Below are positions 25,024 through 34,085 of a DNA stretch of 64,000 bases, in pieces. This stretch comes from Candidatus Nanohaloarchaea archaeon (lineage in GTDB: Archaea > Nanohalarchaeota > Nanosalinia > Nanosalinales > Nanosalinaceae), in assembly GCA_013343275.1 (NCBI GenBank), contig CP046106.1, forward strand, positions 1 to 64,000, read 5' to 3'. Both the position numbers and the translations under genes were made by a program. The notes beneath the pieces are model-generated. The model worked only from the letters and a program-made list of their open reading frames with translations. It was not told the origin of the DNA and did not search any database. Every line of letters begins with the position of its first letter. Position 1 is the stretch's first letter.

Positions 25024-26118
25024 TTATTCTGGCTGGAATGCTACTTTTTCCGAGCCTGTGAAGTTCCAGATGAATCCTCCTATGATGGCGAGAAGGTTGG
25101 ACAGTAGTTCTGGCTGGCCTAGCATTCCTATCGTCAGGAAGAGTATGGCTTGGTATATCAGGAATCCTCCTATGCTGACTGAGTTAAACTTGAGGTATTT
25201 CTCTTTGATGTTGTCCGAGGGCTTGTTGAATGTGACAAGCCAGTTCCAGAAAAAGTTCCACTGTACTGCGCCTGCGAATGCAAGTGTCCCTGAAAGCAGG
25301 TAGTGCAGGCCTTGTGACTGTGTTGATGCGAATATCGCCATGTTAATCAGTGTTCCGGAGGCTCCGACTGCTGCGAACTCTCCGAACCTTATGGCCTTTC
25401 GCGGGTCCACGTATCTGTCTATGTCGTGGTGCTTGAGCCGGCATTCTGCTGCGTGTTCCAGGAACTTGATGTAGTGCTGTAGGCCTAGTTTGCTTTCTCC
25501 TTTCTCTCTTTCCTCGAATCTGTAGCCTACCTCCTCTACTTTTTCTGGTCTTACCTGTGCTAGGACTTCGAGAAGTATCTTGTATCCGTGTGGTGATAGT
25601 TTTTCTGGTTGCAGCCTGTCTTTTTTGACTGCGAAGAACCCGCTGACAGGGTCGGAGGATTTGCGGGCCTCCGGCACTATTATCTTGGATAGACGTATTG
25701 CACCTTTGCTGACTGTTCTGCGGAACTTGGTCCATCCGTTGATCCCGCCCTCATCCTGGTAACGTGTTCCTACTGCTACTGGTGATTTATCTGTAACTTT
25801 TTCTGCTAGCTGAGGGACTTTTTCCGGTGGGTGCTGCAGGTCGGCATCCATGACAACTATTTTCTCTCCCTGGGCCTGTCTAAATCCCTCTACCACGCTT
25901 TTGGCGAGTCCTGGATCTGTCTCTCGTAGAATTGCCTTTACGTTTCTATCTGTTTCGTTCTGGATCCGCTGGGCCTCCTGGTATGTTCCGTCTGGGCTGT
26001 TATCATCGACTACGAGTATTTCGTGGTCGAGTTCTGTGAGGGCCTTTGAAAGTCGCTGTGTGAGCTCTTCGAGGTTCTCTTTCTCGTTGTAGGTTGGTAT
26101 TACTACTGTTAGATCTAT
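25024..26118 (-). CDS. GT2 glycosyltransferase fused to GtrA membrane domain, apparent AUA start
   Basis: 364 residues. The GT-A domain (about 1-220) shows LTVVIPTYNEKENLEEL, EILVVDDNSPDGTY and the DADLQHPPE metal motif, as in dolichyl-phosphate mannose synthases. A C-terminal GtrA domain with four helices follows (about 235-355). From the preceding in-frame stop to the conserved N-terminus there is no ATG, GTG or TTG. The sequence AGGTGG, six bases, then ATA (26118) fits an AUA initiator. A GTG at codon 75 would delete the active site. Probably transfers sugar to polyprenyl phosphate for envelope glycosylation. Confidence 0.85.
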   Translation of the reverse strand: MDLTVVIPTYNEKENLEELTQRLSKALTELDHEILVVDDNSPDGTYQEAQRIQNETDRNVKAILRETDPGLAKSVVEGFRQAQGEKIVVMDADLQHPPEKVPQLAEKVTDKSPVAVGTRYQDEGGINGWTKFRRTVSKGAIRLSKIIVPEARKSSDPVSGFFAVKKDRLQPEKLSPHGYKILLEVLAQVRPEKVEEVGYRFEEREKGESKLGLQHYIKFLEHAAECRLKHHDIDRYVDPRKAIRFGEFAAVGASGTLINMAIFASTQSQGLHYLLSGTLAFAGAVQWNFFWNWLVTFNKPSDNIKEKYLKFNSVSIGGFLIYQAILFLTIGMLGQPELLSNLLAIIGGFIWNFTGSEKVAFQPE

Positions 26119-26211
26119 CTTGGCCCACCTAGAATTGTTTGGGAAATAGCTGGATTTAAGCCTGTTTCCCGGAGGAAGTTCTGTAGAGTGTCAGAAGTAG
26201 AGTTTATGTGG

Positions 26212-26634
26212 TTATACTACTTTGACTTCGTCGACTCCGTGAGTTCTTGCTAGAATCTCTCTGATGGAGTCGATCTTCTGGCCGTCCTTTCCTACTACTC
26301 GGCCTTTCTTGTCGTTAGGTACGTCGATCTCTACTGTTTTCTGTCCGTCCTCTTCCTTGATGTCTACTCCTCTGAGGTCGGTTGGAACCAGGTTGTTGAT
26401 GAACTTGCCTAGGTTGTCGCTGTATTCGTAAATTTTGATTTCTTTCCCTAGCTGGTTCTGTACCTTCTGAACTACTTTTCCTCCTTTTCCGATAGCCATC
26501 CCTGCTTTGCCTTCTGGTACGACAAAGTAGGCTTCATCCTCTTTGATAATTGCGTGACGTGCTTCTACGTCGGTGATTGATTCAAAGAGGTTTATCGTGC
26601 GGATCATTTCTGTGTCGTAAGTTGCTGTAGCCAT
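26212..26634 (-). CDS. nusA: NusA-like KH-domain protein
   Basis: 140 residues, the short archaeal form with two KH domains: GKAGMAIGKGGKVVQKVQNQLG (first GxxG) and KKGRVVGKDGQKIDSIREIL (second). It lies after rpoA'' as in most archaea and is thought to bind nascent RNA in transcription termination or antitermination. A TTTTTATAAAGG element about 60 nt upstream gives it an own promoter in addition to readthrough from rpoA''. Confidence 0.95.
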   Translation of the reverse strand: MATATYDTEMIRTINLFESITDVEARHAIIKEDEAYFVVPEGKAGMAIGKGGKVVQKVQNQLGKEIKIYEYSDNLGKFINNLVPTDLRGVDIKEEDGQKTVEIDVPNDKKGRVVGKDGQKIDSIREILARTHGVDEVKVV

Positions 26635-26726
26635 ATTATCTCCTTAGAAAAATGTTTTGTCGTGATGTCTGTAGTAATTAAAACAATCCTAGTTTTTATA
26701 AAGGGAATGGAGTTTGAGGGGAGTTA

Positions 26727-26776
26727 GAAAACACAATCCTGTGTTTTCTGCTACTCCGAAAATCTTCGATTTTCAT
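26727..26776 (-). promoter_or_regulatory. Double-hairpin element B (rpoA''-nusA)
   Basis: Just after the rpoA'' stop, the minus strand has ATG followed by hairpin GAAAATC/GATTTTC (3-nt loop; 26758-26774), a 9-nt linker starting with GGA, and an 8-bp hairpin GAAAACAC/GTGTTTTC with a 6-nt loop (26727-26748). The ATG opens a 26-codon frame, but unlike the other copies it does not end at the next gene. Same sequence plan as elements A, C and D. Confidence 0.6.
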
Positions 26777-26779
26777 CGT

Positions 26780-27898
26780 TTATTCCTCGTCTTCTCCGAA
26801 TCCTGGTTTGAGGTCTACGGTGCCTGTACCGACTGGTACTGGCTGACCTACTATCAGGTTTTCGACGACTCCTTCAAGCTCGTCGGTTTCTCCTGCAAGT
26901 GTTCCTTCACGCAGGTGTTTCTTGGTTTCCTCGAATACTGAACGTGCGAGGATTGAGTCCTTGTCTCCGACGATTCCGTAACGTGTGGTTCCTTTGAGGT
27001 CGCCCTTACGTGTCATCATATCTGCGAGCAGCATGATGTGGCGGTCGTCGACTCCGATACCCTGTGCGGAAAGTGTCTGGTTGGTTTCCTCGATAATACG
27101 GTATCTGAGGGCCTCGACTCCGAGAACTCTCAGTACTTCCCAGAGGTCGTTACTGATGGTTCGTGTTTCATCTACTTCCTTGATCTTCAGGGTTTTACGC
27201 AGTGCTGTGCCTGCTGTCTGCAGCTGCCATTCTCCGTCTTCCTCATTGATAACAACCTGTTCAACACCTTTGATTCCCTTGATACGGGCCTCTTCTGTAT
27301 CGTTCTTCAGGTCTTTGACGTCTCTGAGGTCGTAGTCGTCTTCCGTGGATTCGAGGACAAGCGTTCCGTCTTCGTAGGTTACTTTGGCCTTCTTTACTGA
27401 TTCTTTGATTCTTGACTTGACGTCGTCTCTGTCTACGTCGTAGTCTTCGAGTAGTGCTTCGTTCAGCTCGTATTCGACACGTAGCTGCATGATGTCGATT
27501 GTGTCCTGTTTCACCAGGTCGTCGAATGTTATTTCACGAAGTTTACGTGCTACACGTTTTGCGTCTTCCTCGTTGTTGTAGTCTTCATGGAGGTAGACGT
27601 TCATGGATGGTGTGTCAGGTTCTCTTCTTGCGTCTACGATCTCGATCAGACGTGGAAGTCCTGCTGTCAGGTTAACCTGTGCTCCTCCTGCCTGGTGGTA
27701 TGTCTCCATAGTCAGCTGTGTTGCTGGCTCGGAGAGTGACTGTGCAGCTACGATACCGATGGCTTCACCGGGTTCGTACTGCATGTTCTCGTAGCGTTCC
27801 TTGATTTTCTCGTGTTCTTCGTCGGTGAGCTCTGTAGATTTCAGTCTTGGTGGGAGCTCTTTTGCTCTTTCTTTCCAGTTAAGTTCTTGTTCGCTCAT
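26780..27898 (-). CDS. rpoA2: RNA polymerase subunit A'' (Rpo1C)
   Basis: 372 residues from the ATG at 27898. Contains the trigger-loop and bridge-helix distal part: EPGEAIGIVAAQSLSEPATQLTMETYHQAG, GLPRLIEIVDARR, and the C-terminal LADMMTRKGDLKGTTRYGIVG. Its start overlaps the end of A' by a few bases. Normal length for the split archaeal subunit. Confidence 0.97.
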   Translation of the reverse strand: MSEQELNWKERAKELPPRLKSTELTDEEHEKIKERYENMQYEPGEAIGIVAAQSLSEPATQLTMETYHQAGGAQVNLTAGLPRLIEIVDARREPDTPSMNVYLHEDYNNEEDAKRVARKLREITFDDLVKQDTIDIMQLRVEYELNEALLEDYDVDRDDVKSRIKESVKKAKVTYEDGTLVLESTEDDYDLRDVKDLKNDTEEARIKGIKGVEQVVINEEDGEWQLQTAGTALRKTLKIKEVDETRTISNDLWEVLRVLGVEALRYRIIEETNQTLSAQGIGVDDRHIMLLADMMTRKGDLKGTTRYGIVGDKDSILARSVFEETKKHLREGTLAGETDELEGVVENLIVGQPVPVGTGTVDLKPGFGEDEE

Positions 27899-27903
27899 CT
27901 TGA

Positions 27904-30378
27904 TCACCTCGTTTCAATGTCTGTAGAGATAAGGCCTCTATCAGATTTCTGTGGGTCAACTCCGTCTTCTCCAGCTCTGAACTGGACGATGTCTCCCTGT
28001 GCGTTACGGACTGACTGGTCGTCTTTGACCTTCAAGTCCTGCAGGGAGTTTGAGACACGTCTGTACATGTATCCGGATGTCTTTGTACGGAGTGACTTGT
28101 CCATCAGTGCCTTTCTCTGAGACATCTGGTGGAAGAACATCTCTACTTCGTCAAGGCCTCCCAGGATTGAAGATCCTACGAAACCTCTTGATTTCGGACT
28201 TAGCTCGCCCTTCTTGAAGTGGGATGTTGTTCTGTCCTTGTATCCTCTGTTGATTCTCTGATCTCTGACCGAGTTCTGGCCTAGCAGACCTGCCATTGTT
28301 GTAACGTTCTGTAGGGAGCCTCTTGCTCCTGAGTCTGCCATGACGTAGGCCGAGGAGTCGTCGTCGATCTCGTCTCTTACAAGATCTCCGATATCTGTGA
28401 ATACCTCGTTGAGAGTCTTTGTTACTCTGATCTCTCTGGTTTCCTCGACAGTCTTCCCTGTGATGGATTCCATCTGACCTTTCTCGTACTCTTTGATGAT
28501 TTCTTCTGTGTCCTCTACTGTCTCGTCGACGAGATCTCTGATCTTCTGTGTTGTCTCGTCCGGTACTTCAAGGTCGTCAAGACCGATGGAGAATCCTCTC
28601 TGTGTCAGGAAGATTGCTCCTACTCTTGAGACACGGTTGAGGAACTCTGCAACTTTGTCTGAACCGTATTCGATTGAAAGCTGCTGGATGATTTCTCCTC
28701 CGTAGTCTCCGAGTGCGTCCTCGTCCAGTACTCCCTCGACTAGTTCTCCGTCTTCGATGATTACTGTGTTGTCATCGTCTTCGTTGATTGTGAGAGAGAT
28801 GTCGTCTGGGATGAAGATTGAGACTATTTCACGGCCTGAGATCTCTTCCTTGTCTGGAAGTTCTTTCTCGTATTCGTTGGCCTCAGCGAGAAGGTTGAAT
28901 GCTCTTTCTCTGCTGAGTGTTCTGTCAGGCTGTGTCAGTAGGTATAGTCCGGACACGTAGTCCTGAAGCATACCCACGATCGGTCCTCCCATCTTCGGGG
29001 ACTTGATGTGTTCCTGTACTTTCATCAGTTCGTCGGCTTCTGCACGGGCCTCTTCTGTCTGTGGTACGTGCAGGTTCATCTCGTCTCCGTCGAAGTCTGC
29101 GTTGTATGGTGCACATACGTTCAGGTTAAGCCTGAATGTTCTGTGCGGCAGTACTTTGACTTCGTGTGCCATGATCGACATTCTGTGCAGGGATGGCTGA
29201 CGGTTGAATAGTACTGTGTCTCCGTCTTTCAGATGTCTCTCGACCTTCCATCCTTCTCCAGGTTCGATCGCTTCTTTAAGTTCTTCCAGGTTTTCTTCAG
29301 TAATTCTTCTTCGTGATCCATCAGGCTGGTATACGTAGTTTGCGCCTGGATGTGTGTCAGGCCCGTTTTCAAGCCATCCTTCGACTTTATCCCAGTTACG
29401 TTCTGTAACTTTCTCCGGGATAGATAGCTTCTTCGCTACCATGAACGGTACTCCGACTTCGTTGATCCCAATATTCGGGTCCGGGGAGATTACTGTTCTT
29501 GCGGAGAAGTTGACACGTTTACCGATAAGGTTCTGCCTGAAACGGCCTTGCTTGCCCTGTACACGCTCCATAACGGATTTCAGTGATCTGCCGGAACGGT
29601 GTCTTGCAGGTGGAACGCTGCTCATGTCGTTGTAGAACATTGTTGCAACGTGGTACTGCAGTAGTTCCCACAGGTCGTCGATAATGAAGTCAGGAGCCTC
29701 GATCTCTATATTGTTCTGAAGCCTCTTGTTGATCCTGATGATGTCGACCATCTTGTGTGTGATGTCGTCCTCAGATCTCTCTCCTGTTTCCAGTGTGATT
29801 GAAGGCCTCATTGTTACCGGTGGTACCGGGATGTGTGTTAGTATAAGGTCTTCAGGCCTTGCTCCTTCCATTCCGAGATCTGCTGCGATATCGTCAGGGA
29901 TCTTGGATAGTCTTTCCCGGATTTCGTCAGGCTTGATTTCCTCTCCGTCGATCTTGAATGTGTATGGCTTGTCTAGATCGACTTCTGGTACTTCTTCGCC
30001 TGTTTCAGGATCTTCTTTCATCCTGTTGCTTTTACGCAGGTTCTTGTCCAGGTCTTTGGCCAGGCAGGTTACGTTTCCGTTTTCGTTGACGTGTGTGAAA
30101 CGCAGTAGGTTCCTGATCTGCTTGGCGTACATTACGTGTGCTACTGGCTTGGAGAGTGTGATGATTCCGAAGTGACCTTTACATTCACGGATTTTTCCTC
30201 CGCATGTCTGGCAGGTCATTCCGGGATCGATGACTCCGAGCGCTGGATCCATTACTCCGTCCTCGACAGGGTATCCGTCTGCGTCGTAGACTTCTGCCTG
30301 ATCGATTTCTTTTACTGCGAGTTTCTGAAGTTTTTCTGCGCTCATGATTCCAAAGTCGATGCTTTCAATATCTTTCAT
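27904..30378 (-). CDS. rpoA1: RNA polymerase subunit A' (Rpo1N)
   Basis: 824 residues. The catalytic loop NADFDGDEMNLHVPQ coordinates the active-site Mg2+; RQPSLHRMSIM and the clamp zinc site CQTCGGKIRECKGHFG are intact. The second zinc site near residue 100-130, usually CxxC, is degenerate (only TCLAKD remains, the rest replaced by acidic residues). It is slightly shorter than typical A' (about 870-890). Confidence 0.98.
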   Translation of the reverse strand: MKDIESIDFGIMSAEKLQKLAVKEIDQAEVYDADGYPVEDGVMDPALGVIDPGMTCQTCGGKIRECKGHFGIITLSKPVAHVMYAKQIRNLLRFTHVNENGNVTCLAKDLDKNLRKSNRMKEDPETGEEVPEVDLDKPYTFKIDGEEIKPDEIRERLSKIPDDIAADLGMEGARPEDLILTHIPVPPVTMRPSITLETGERSEDDITHKMVDIIRINKRLQNNIEIEAPDFIIDDLWELLQYHVATMFYNDMSSVPPARHRSGRSLKSVMERVQGKQGRFRQNLIGKRVNFSARTVISPDPNIGINEVGVPFMVAKKLSIPEKVTERNWDKVEGWLENGPDTHPGANYVYQPDGSRRRITEENLEELKEAIEPGEGWKVERHLKDGDTVLFNRQPSLHRMSIMAHEVKVLPHRTFRLNLNVCAPYNADFDGDEMNLHVPQTEEARAEADELMKVQEHIKSPKMGGPIVGMLQDYVSGLYLLTQPDRTLSRERAFNLLAEANEYEKELPDKEEISGREIVSIFIPDDISLTINEDDDNTVIIEDGELVEGVLDEDALGDYGGEIIQQLSIEYGSDKVAEFLNRVSRVGAIFLTQRGFSIGLDDLEVPDETTQKIRDLVDETVEDTEEIIKEYEKGQMESITGKTVEETREIRVTKTLNEVFTDIGDLVRDEIDDDSSAYVMADSGARGSLQNVTTMAGLLGQNSVRDQRINRGYKDRTTSHFKKGELSPKSRGFVGSSILGGLDEVEMFFHQMSQRKALMDKSLRTKTSGYMYRRVSNSLQDLKVKDDQSVRNAQGDIVQFRAGEDGVDPQKSDRGLISTDIETR

Positions 30379-30390
30379 GAATGATCACCT

Positions 30391-32193
30391 CTACTCCTCG
30401 TCCTCCAGTTCAAGCGTTGTATCCATCATCATGGATTTCAGCTCGTTCATCAGTAGCAGGAATGCGTGAGGTATCTCGGTTTCATCGAGTTCGCCGGTAT
30501 CACAGTTTGGACAGTACTCTGTGTTCTCGGTCTTGTCCTCAATAGCTATCTCTCCACAGTTCTCACAAACTTTGATCTCTGTGGAGTCAGCTCCGAACCT
30601 CTCCTTCAGGAGAAGCGAGGCTCCGTGGCCTACGAAGACATCCTTTTCCATCTCTCCTAGGCGGAGTCCTCCTTCCTGGGAACGGCCTTCTGTAGGCTGC
30701 TTGGTTAGAAGGGTGACAGGACCTCTGCTTCTTGCGTGGACCTTGTCTCCGACCATGTGGCTTAGCTTGAGATAGTATGCCGGGCCTATCATGATCTCTG
30801 ATTCCATTTCCTCTCCTGTGAGGCCGTTGTACATGGTTTCTTTTCCTGTTGATTCGAATCCTAGTTCTTCCAGCATTTCTTTTACTTCTTCTTTGGATTC
30901 GTTGTGGTATGCTGTTCCGTCAACAGCTTCTCCTCTCATTGCTCCTGCTTTTCCAGCCATTATCTCGATCAGCTGTGCTACTGTCATACGGCTTGGGATA
31001 GCGTGTGTTGAGAGAATGATATCTGGTGTGATTCCCTGCTTGGTGAAAGGCATGTTGACCTCTGGTACGGTCATTCCGATGACTCCTTTCTGTCCGTGTC
31101 TTGTTGCGAACTTGTCTCCTAGCTCAGGGATTCTGTACTCTCTCATCTTCATCTTGATGAGTTTGTCGCCGTCGCTGGTCTCTGAGACCATGACTTTGTC
31201 GACTTTACCCTGTTCTCCGTGTCTTACGGTCAGGGATGTCTCTCTTCTGTCTGCCAGTCCCATCTGTACCTCTTCCCCGCCTCCGGATCCAAGGAACTTT
31301 GGAGGACTGGTTTTCCCGACAAGTACGTCGTCGGAGTCGACTTCTGTTTCTGGGTTGGCGATTCCGTCCTCGTCTAGATGTGTGTAGACTTCTTCTCTAC
31401 GGTATCCACGAACGTCTTTGTCAGGGATTCCGATCTCGTCCTGCTGTCCTCCCCAGAATCTCTGGGCCTCTGTCTGATAGGTTCTCATGTAGGTGGATCG
31501 GGCTACTCCTCTGTCGATGGAGTCCTGGTTCATGATGACTGCGTCCTCGATGTTGTATCCGTCAAAGGATGCGAGGGCAACAACCATGTTCTGTCCGATC
31601 GGGTGGTCTCCTACCAGTGTATCATAAGTATTTGTATCAACGATAGGCTGCTGAGGATAAGTGAGAACGTTGGCCTGTGTGTCAAATCTCTGGTGGAACT
31701 CTCGTGCTGGCATTCCGAGTCCCTGGCCTGCCATCTTTGCACCGAAGTTCACACGGTCTCCTCTGTTATGCTCAGGGTAGACTGTCAGAGAGGCAGAAAC
31801 TCCGTTGATAATCTCTGGATCGAGCTCCATGTGTGTATGCTCCTCGGTAACTTCGTCCTCCGCAAGAGCAACGTAAGCATTTTCTTCCTCTTCTGCGTCG
31901 AGGTGCTCAAGAACTCCTTCCTCTTCCAGATCTTCAATAGAGATCTCTCCCTCCTTGAGGTCTTCAAGCTGTTCGTCGGTCAGCTTTGGCTCTCCGTCCT
32001 CTACAATAACTAGAGGTCTGAGAACTCTTCCGGAGTCAGTGTTGATTCTTACTTCGTCTCTGTCTTCAGCGTAGTAAATGCTGACTTCCTGATCTATCTC
32101 ACCACTTCTTCTCTTCTCCTTCAGCTGTTCAAGTGCTTCTTCAGGTGAATCTGCGTCACCAAGGATTTCTCCGTCAAGGAATACCTTGGTCAT
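30391..32193 (-). CDS. rpoB1: RNA polymerase subunit B' (Rpo2C)
   Basis: 600 residues. The hybrid-binding segment GDKFATRHGQKGVIG, VNMPFTKQGITPDIILSTHAIPSRMT and the C-terminal zinc site CENCGEIAIED ... CPNCD are all present. Separated from B'' by a 25-codon ORF that touches both genes; the RBS GAGGTGG of this gene lies in the end of that ORF. Confidence 0.98.
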   Translation of the reverse strand: MTKVFLDGEILGDADSPEEALEQLKEKRRSGEIDQEVSIYYAEDRDEVRINTDSGRVLRPLVIVEDGEPKLTDEQLEDLKEGEISIEDLEEEGVLEHLDAEEEENAYVALAEDEVTEEHTHMELDPEIINGVSASLTVYPEHNRGDRVNFGAKMAGQGLGMPAREFHQRFDTQANVLTYPQQPIVDTNTYDTLVGDHPIGQNMVVALASFDGYNIEDAVIMNQDSIDRGVARSTYMRTYQTEAQRFWGGQQDEIGIPDKDVRGYRREEVYTHLDEDGIANPETEVDSDDVLVGKTSPPKFLGSGGGEEVQMGLADRRETSLTVRHGEQGKVDKVMVSETSDGDKLIKMKMREYRIPELGDKFATRHGQKGVIGMTVPEVNMPFTKQGITPDIILSTHAIPSRMTVAQLIEIMAGKAGAMRGEAVDGTAYHNESKEEVKEMLEELGFESTGKETMYNGLTGEEMESEIMIGPAYYLKLSHMVGDKVHARSRGPVTLLTKQPTEGRSQEGGLRLGEMEKDVFVGHGASLLLKERFGADSTEIKVCENCGEIAIEDKTENTEYCPNCDTGELDETEIPHAFLLLMNELKSMMMDTTLELEDEE

Positions 32194-32271
32194 TTAGGCC
32201 CACCTCTTGAAGCTTGTTTTTGCGGCTTTTGCCTTTTCAACAAGTTTTTCACGAATTCGCATAGTATCCAT
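32194..32271 (-). CDS. 25-codon basic ORF bridging rpoB'' and rpoB'
   Basis: Starts at an ATG overlapping the rpoB'' stop (TAATG) and ends with TAA directly before the rpoB' ATG. The peptide begins MDTMRIREKLVEKAKAAK and ends in FKRWA. It is basic and amphipathic, the opposite of the acidic proteome. It may only serve to carry ribosomes across the gap; the rpoB' RBS is inside it. Partial stems (CTTGTT/AACAAG enclosing GGC/GCC) exist. Whether the peptide has a function is unknown. Confidence 0.5.
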   Translation of the reverse strand: MDTMRIREKLVEKAKAAKTSFKRWA

Positions 32272-33731
32272 TATTGATTCACTTCAATTCCGGTTTCCTG
32301 AAGCTTTGCCTTCAGAGAGTTCTTCTCCATGTCGTTCAAGCCGGTAGAAACGTTAGCGGACATAGCAAGATGCGTACGCAGTCCGATGTTCATACCTTCC
32401 GGTGTCTTGATAGGACAGACACGACCCCACTGCGTAGGATGCAGGTCACGGGCCTCAAAGTGCTGTCTGTCGCTTGACAGTGGAGAAACAATGTTTCTCA
32501 AGTGCGATAAGGTTTTGATACGGTTATTTCTTTCCAGTGACTGGCATACTCCTGTACGTCCTCCGACCCAGTTACCTGTTGCCATAGCTCCCATAATCTG
32601 TTTGCTGAGAGTATCTGCAACAACTGTTGACTGGAGTGAAGGTAGTCGGCCTCTCTTAGCGGACTTCTGGAAGTTGTACTTCATACGTGCAACCAGACCC
32701 CATTTGCCCAGGAATACTGATCTGAACTGCATCTCCAGAAGCTCTCCTGCCAGGTTCAAACGCTTGTTTGCGTAGTGGTCGATATCGTCTTCCTTGATAT
32801 CTCCTTTTCCAAGCGCAATAGTATTTCTGATCATGTTTGCCAGAAGCTCGGCCTTTTCGTCACGAGCCTCTTCCTCCTGTCCAAGATGTGGAAGCAGGTA
32901 ATCGTCCAGAATGCTGGTAACTCTTTCCTCAACGTCGTTAGTAACTCCTGCACGGTTAGCGATGTACTCGAAGGCCTCTGCCTGGTCTGAGGCATCTACT
33001 TCGTAAAGGTTCAGGTAGATGTCGGAAGCGTATTCGTCTCCGATAAGCTCGACGATCTCCTTGTCGGTCTCGTAACCGAGAGCTCTGATTAGAGCGATTG
33101 CTGGCGTATTCTTTACGTTCGCGAAACTGATCTCGACAATATCGTCATCTCTCTCAAGGATATGTCTCTGAACGTATCCTTCGTTCTCGGAGTTGATTCT
33201 GCATGTCTGCTCTCCGTCGTCTTCCTGGTAGATCGGCTTGTTATTCGCCATCTCCTCCATGGAGATGATAGTCTTCTCGGAACCGTTGATGATGAAGTAT
33301 CCTCCTGGATCCTTTGGATCTTCTCCTGCTTCACGCAGCTCCTCTTCGTCCATGTCTGAGGTCCAGCATAGATCGGAACCAACCATTACCGGGATCTCTC
33401 CGATGGTAACTTCCTCGGATTCCTGCTGGATGCCCTCGAAGATCGGAGTCATTGTTACTTTGATTTCTGAAGAGTAGGTGAGATCTCTCATACGGGCCTC
33501 TTTAGGTGTGATCTGCCGTACGGATCCGTCGGCTTCGTTGATCTTAGGCCTCTCGATCTCTACGTCGACGATCTTAATTACGAGGTCCTCTCCATCAGGT
33601 AGTTCCGGTTCGATGGATCCGACTTCGTTGAGAATGTTCTGAATTCTTTCGTCGACAAAGCGGTTGTATGATTCTATCTGGTGTTTAACAAGGTTTCTAT
33701 CGATCAGCTGCTCCAGGAATTGTTCATTCAT
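32271..33731 (-). CDS. rpoB2: RNA polymerase subunit B'' (Rpo2N)
   Basis: 486 residues. N-terminal protrusion and lobe, with YFIINGSEKTIISMEEMANN, NFQKSAKRGRLPSLQSTVVADTLSK, TGVCQSLERNN and the fork-loop region HPTQWGRVCPIKTPEGMNIGL near the C-terminus, the usual split point. It follows rpoH by 3 nt. Confidence 0.98.
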   Translation of the reverse strand: MNEQFLEQLIDRNLVKHQIESYNRFVDERIQNILNEVGSIEPELPDGEDLVIKIVDVEIERPKINEADGSVRQITPKEARMRDLTYSSEIKVTMTPIFEGIQQESEEVTIGEIPVMVGSDLCWTSDMDEEELREAGEDPKDPGGYFIINGSEKTIISMEEMANNKPIYQEDDGEQTCRINSENEGYVQRHILERDDDIVEISFANVKNTPAIALIRALGYETDKEIVELIGDEYASDIYLNLYEVDASDQAEAFEYIANRAGVTNDVEERVTSILDDYLLPHLGQEEEARDEKAELLANMIRNTIALGKGDIKEDDIDHYANKRLNLAGELLEMQFRSVFLGKWGLVARMKYNFQKSAKRGRLPSLQSTVVADTLSKQIMGAMATGNWVGGRTGVCQSLERNNRIKTLSHLRNIVSPLSSDRQHFEARDLHPTQWGRVCPIKTPEGMNIGLRTHLAMSANVSTGLNDMEKNSLKAKLQETGIEVNQ

Positions 33732-33734
33732 TGA

Positions 33735-33974
33735 TTATCGACTCTCAATAACTTCTCTGTAGTAGGTGGTTTCTCCAGCGGTAGGAGATTCTCTGACAAT
33801 CTCGATCACGTCACCAACTTCCGGATCAAGGCCTTTGATCGCAGCATCAGTACGCTCGATCTTAGGTAACTGTTCTTTTGTAGTATCGTATTTTTCAAGA
33901 AGCTCTTCAACTTCGTCTTCGTTCATTTTTCTGTGTTCCGGAACCGCCACGTGGTCAGTAACATCCATTGCCAT
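33735..33974 (-). CDS. rpoH: RNA polymerase subunit H (Rpo5)
   Basis: 79 residues (ATG 33974; a second ATG two codons on is equally possible). The conserved VPEHRKMNEDEVEELLEKY and LPKIERTDAAIKGLDPEVGDVIEIVRES identify the jaw subunit H. It is the first gene of the RNAP operon. The TATA box GTATTTAAAG lies at 34031-34040, predicting a leader of about 35 nt. Confidence 0.95.
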   Translation of the reverse strand: MAMDVTDHVAVPEHRKMNEDEVEELLEKYDTTKEQLPKIERTDAAIKGLDPEVGDVIEIVRESPTAGETTYYREVIESR

Positions 33975-34030
33975 GATTGATTGCACACCGCCTAGAAATA
34001 GTCTTAGACAAATACAAGTCCTCAGGTAAA

Positions 34031-34040
34031 CTTTAAATAC
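34031..34040 (-). promoter_or_regulatory. TATA box of the rpoH-B''-B'-A'-A'' operon
   Basis: GTATTTAAAG on the minus strand, about 57-66 nt before the rpoH ATG. A second A/T element (CTATAAAG) lies near 34062-34070 and could be an alternative promoter. Confidence 0.5.
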
Positions 34041-34085
34041 CGTGGGGCAGACGGCGAAACACCTATAAAGACCCTGCGCAAATAC

